In this document: positions 60,640 to 64,000 of the stretch, piece by piece
How the letters are laid out: each line of letters opens with the position of its first letter
Position numbering within the stretch: position 1 is the first letter of the stretch
From: Dermacentor variabilis
Lineage: Eukaryota; Arthropoda; Arachnida; Ixodida; Ixodidae
NCBI RefSeq assembly: GCF_050947875.1
Contig: NC_134570.1
Location: 227,339,265-227,403,264 of the forward strand
Length of the DNA: 64,000 nucleotides
Reading direction: 5' to 3'
Made by a program: the position numbers and the translations under genes
Notes under the pieces: model-generated
Told to the model about the DNA's origin: nothing
Seen by the model: only the letters and a program-made list of their open reading frames with translations
The model's database searches: none

Positions 60640-63600
60640 GTTGCAGTTAAAGCATCACAGCTTCCCTGTGAGAACTTACAACGCCAAAGAATACAAGCGC
60701 ATGTAGTATACAGATACAAAATAAGCACTTCAACAAAAGTGTCACTGGTGCTAAGGAGAGGGGGAGATCATTATTTTCGGAACCTCTGTCCACTTGACCA
60801 ATCAAGTTAGTTCTTTCTATCAAATTCCAACAACTTGCACCGCAATAATTAAATAAAAAAAAATGATTTCATGTGCTGGTACGTCGTTCAACTTATCATT
60901 ACTGTCTAATTGTGAAAGCGTTGCCCATGGCCGCCACAACCCATGCATGAGCTACACCCATCTGTAAAAGGCGTGGATCAGAAGCGGCCCTGTTGCTAGA
61001 CATTGACGGCCGCAGATAATTGGAATCTCCCAGGCGCCGGCAGAAAAAAAGTACCCTACTGGTACGTCAATGAACCTAGGAAAACACGTACAGATACTTT
61101 TTACGCAGTCAAAACCTGAAACTGAGGTAATTACGCGCTTGTTTGAGCACACCGTGTGCGTGCGTCGTGTTTCATCAACGCGAGCTCTCAACGTGCGGGC
61201 GCTTAACACCTTAGATAATGGTCCTTTCTCGCTTTTTGTTTTTGCGTAATTCCATCACGACATTATTAAGGCCAGTTACCGACTGACGAAGCAAAATCTC
61301 GCCTCAAAAACTGCTCCGCAGGTTTGAACAAACTTTTCCGCGGATTTTTTCCAGTAGTGTGTTAGCCCTCGTCTGCTATATACTGCAAGGAAAACATAGG
61401 TGGCGCCATAGTCGAGGCCGCGCCGAGCGCGGAGGAGGAGGGTAGTGGTTGGCGCCAACGTTTTTAGAACGATGGCTTGTACATTGCGCTTCATCGCACG
61501 TCGATCGTGATCACTTGGAAGCTGGGAAGCGGTGCACATGTGCCACTGTGATCATTTTGAGGTGCGTAGTGCGTGATATTGCGCTGCTCTTGTGTTATGT
61601 TACAGATAATGCGGCGTGCACTCATTGCATCGAAAGCGGGAACATGTTTTGTGTAGTTTAGTTTGGTGGCAAAATTTCTTGCAGATGTGCTTGTGGCTTA
61701 GCACTCACCAGAGAAGCAGCTGAATGCAATGCAGACAGCGTGTTCACGCAAAAATTTGACAGGAGATGCGTATTGTACCCAGCAGTTCCTTAGGGGGCTA
61801 GAGGAGGCATTCACATTCTTAACAGCGATGCCATTTAAGCTGGTGTTAGGCCAGTGAACGTGCGCAGCAAAACCTCGCTGAGCGATGACGCCATCGCGCG
61901 CACCGGTACTGCTTCACCGCAGCTTTGCCTCGCCGCGCCGTACGGAGGTCGCGCATGCGGTGGTTGCGGATCTAACCCTGTATTAACCCCGTCAAAGGGC
62001 AGACAGTATGTTGAAATAAATAAATAAGCCGTGACGTCCCCATGGCGGTATAACATCTGCTCCGCACCACCGCCAAGGTTGATCTAAATAGGTCGCGAAG
62101 CTTCGGGCGAAAAGCGGTTCAGAACAAATTGTCACCGACATCAGCAGACGATAGTTACAGGAGCAGCGATCGAAGCGCGGCTACATATTTGAGGGAACAA
62201 AGAATGGGAAAGAAAAAAGTGTTTTGCAAATAAAGCGAGACGCAGTTACATTCATTCAACGAAAATAAAATTCCTTATCAATTTTATATATGCGTGACAA
62301 ATAAAGAAAAGACAACTCTATTTTATTTCATCATTATCAATAAATAACTTTTTTCAACGCCCATCATAAGAGGGAGCGTTGACGCCGCTATCACTGGCCA
62401 GTCAATGTAGCTCTTGCAGTATTAAAAAAGGCGCGCTCGTAAAGTTCAGCTGTTACAATACGCACCCCTTAACACGTTGTGCTCTTTTGCTTGTCGACGT
62501 TTGTCTGAATTTGGTGACGTGGGTAGCTTCGTCGATTCTCAACCTGTTCAGTAAAAAATAGTAAGTTACAACTGCCAGATAATTGTTTACTTTAGTTGTT
62601 TTCGTGCGACTGCGCAGGCCAACGGGCTTGGCGTGCGACAATAGAACCACCACTCTACATCTAAAGCTTTCAATGGCCTCAAAAGAAAGTATGTTCTGTT
62701 CAGGGGTGCGATTTCGACACCCGTACGGCTCACCCTTTGTTGCATCGCTTTCCGCGCTGAAAGATCGAAACGCCGATCAAGTCGAATGGCGGGGCATTTA
62801 AATATACAGCTCTAATGGCAGACCACCAAAAAAAATTTCGCGCCTTTGAGAAGAAAATGACGTCACTTCTGTTTTTAACGGATATGGCGTCACATTGCTC
62901 TTTTTCTTCCGCCGGAAGTGTTCACTCCTCGTGCAGACGGCGCTAAGCCCCATGAACCGCCATGTTTTGAACGTATGGGCTCCTATGGAATCTTCGCTAC
63001 CAGGTATATTTATCTTGCCACCGCAAAGATCAGCCGGGTTTTCAACGAAGGGAGCGATGGGGCGACAGACGAAGAGCGTCACTCCCGAAGAAGCGCGGCG
63101 CGAAAGCCGCCGCACCTTTTCACCACCACCTCGAGAACGGATGCGGCGACTTCAGTCCCATCCCGAATACCGCGCCGCCGGTGAAGCGGCGGCGAAACGT
63201 CAGCGACTTGCAGAAGAGCGGCACAACACATTGTACGTACTTTAATGACCTAGTGTTCATGGCTCTTTTGGGGGCTAACGAAGACACCACGCAGAAAACT
63301 TGGCCGAGTCTCCAAGCATAACCAAGCATAAATTTAACCGAACCAAAATAACCTAGTTGGGGTCGCCAGCTTCACTCTTTGCCCAGTCTTTGCGCCACCA
63401 GTGCGAAGCTGCCCCAGATTTTTTTTTTTTGAACAGAGAAGCTTTGTGCTTTCAGCGTGCATAATTTTACGCAATTCTTGAGGAGTTTAACACTTCCCTA
63501 AGTGGGATGCGAGCTACCCCGCAAGGCGCTCACTGCAAAAAATATCTCGCTTGCGGCATTAACTAGGCTGCATAAAATCTTTGAACAAGGGGAGTGAAGT

Positions 63601-64000
63601 AGAGCCAACTGCTAAGCTCGGTCTGATGTGTGCATGTGGATTACTGTACTATGTAATAAAGTGCTTCCTCTCGTCTTGTAGACCTGTACAACAAAAGCAG
63701 TGATAGAAAATATTTAGTGCATGTTGAGGTTCGCCAAGGAGCCCACATATGTACCTAATTTATTTTTTTACGAAGCTAAAGATGTTTAAAGGGCATGTTG
63801 CTGACGCATGAGGACGCGGAGAGTGAAAAAAACGATGTGGTGATGTCATTCCCAGGTTCATTGCGGGCAGCCCCAGCATTGTTTTTGTCTGTGTGCGTGC
63901 ACAAATTTCTCTGCGACCAATGACTGTATTTGCGGTAGATGAGCGAATGAAACAAAAAAGATGAAAGGTGGCGTTTATGGCGTTCCTGGTTTATGTTCGC
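60640..64000. other. No recognised gene; end of window
   Basis: I find no known family here. The longest frame worth noting is 62895-63245 (plus), whose C-terminal half is rich in arginine and glutamate (TPEEARRESRRTF, RERMRRLQSHPEYRAAGEAA, KRQRLAEE). It begins with a repeat-like codon pattern and lacks clear start context, so I do not call it a gene. AT-rich patches lie at 62200-62360, and T-runs near 63419-63430. Confidence 0.5.

Noticed and set aside
62379..62801. Overlapping short frames as a host exon cluster
   Set aside because: No family motif, no convincing splice pattern across frames and frames on both strands.

Overview
The window is repeat-dense genomic DNA from an arthropod, most probably a hard (ixodid) tick. 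The best clues are five copies of a tRNA-derived SINE resembling the tick SINE Ruka, and the mix of Ty3/gypsy, jockey/CR1-like, RTE-like, I-like and Penelope-like retroelements with a P-element/THAP9-like DNA transposon. I found no host protein-coding gene, no tRNA or rRNA gene, no CRISPR array and no bacterial or viral gene cluster. Species assignment is inference from repeats only.

Layout: 1-492 RTE-like LINE 3' end. 1745-6131 a minus-strand LINE (J) split by a plus-strand LINE (H), which itself holds a SINE with a 12-bp target duplication. 6132-11589 gypsy A, whose pol carries a 172-bp snap-back insertion. 11590-12175 a second RTE-like 3' end. 12905-15693 gypsy D (minus), lacking most of pol. 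15703-20695 gypsy E (minus), with unlike ends. 20795-26610 LINE K1 (minus), holding an I-like LINE fragment, an 872-bp solo-LTR-like insertion and a Penelope-like element with a GIY-YIG domain. 26685-27410 repeat R copy 1. 27914-33037 gypsy F (plus), structurally complete but with several ORF breaks. 33213-34795 LINE K2. 36270-37480 LINE with an RNase H remnant. 37829-39063 LINE K3 split by a solo LTR of the A/B family. 39952-52756 gypsy C (minus), split by three LINEs and one snap-back insertion; gypsy B, the youngest element (41151-46378), lies inside one of those LINEs. 54000-60522 repeat R copy 2, split by a P-element-like transposon (54168-59943) with TIRs, an approximate 8-bp TSD, a THAP exon pair and a decayed transposase. 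60523-64000 shows no recognised gene.

The gypsy elements form two lineages. A, B and E have about 420-bp LTRs with TGACACGTG/CACGTGACA ends; D, C and F have 122-181-bp LTRs. C, D and F are flanked by a 4-bp ATAT duplication, and A and B also follow ATAT. Every autonomous element is broken by stops, frameshifts or deletions. B is the least decayed: its LTRs differ at about 4 of 405 positions, its gag ORF is open and its integrase is intact, but it has no protease region. Nesting gives a relative age order: C and K oldest, then the LINEs inside C, then B.
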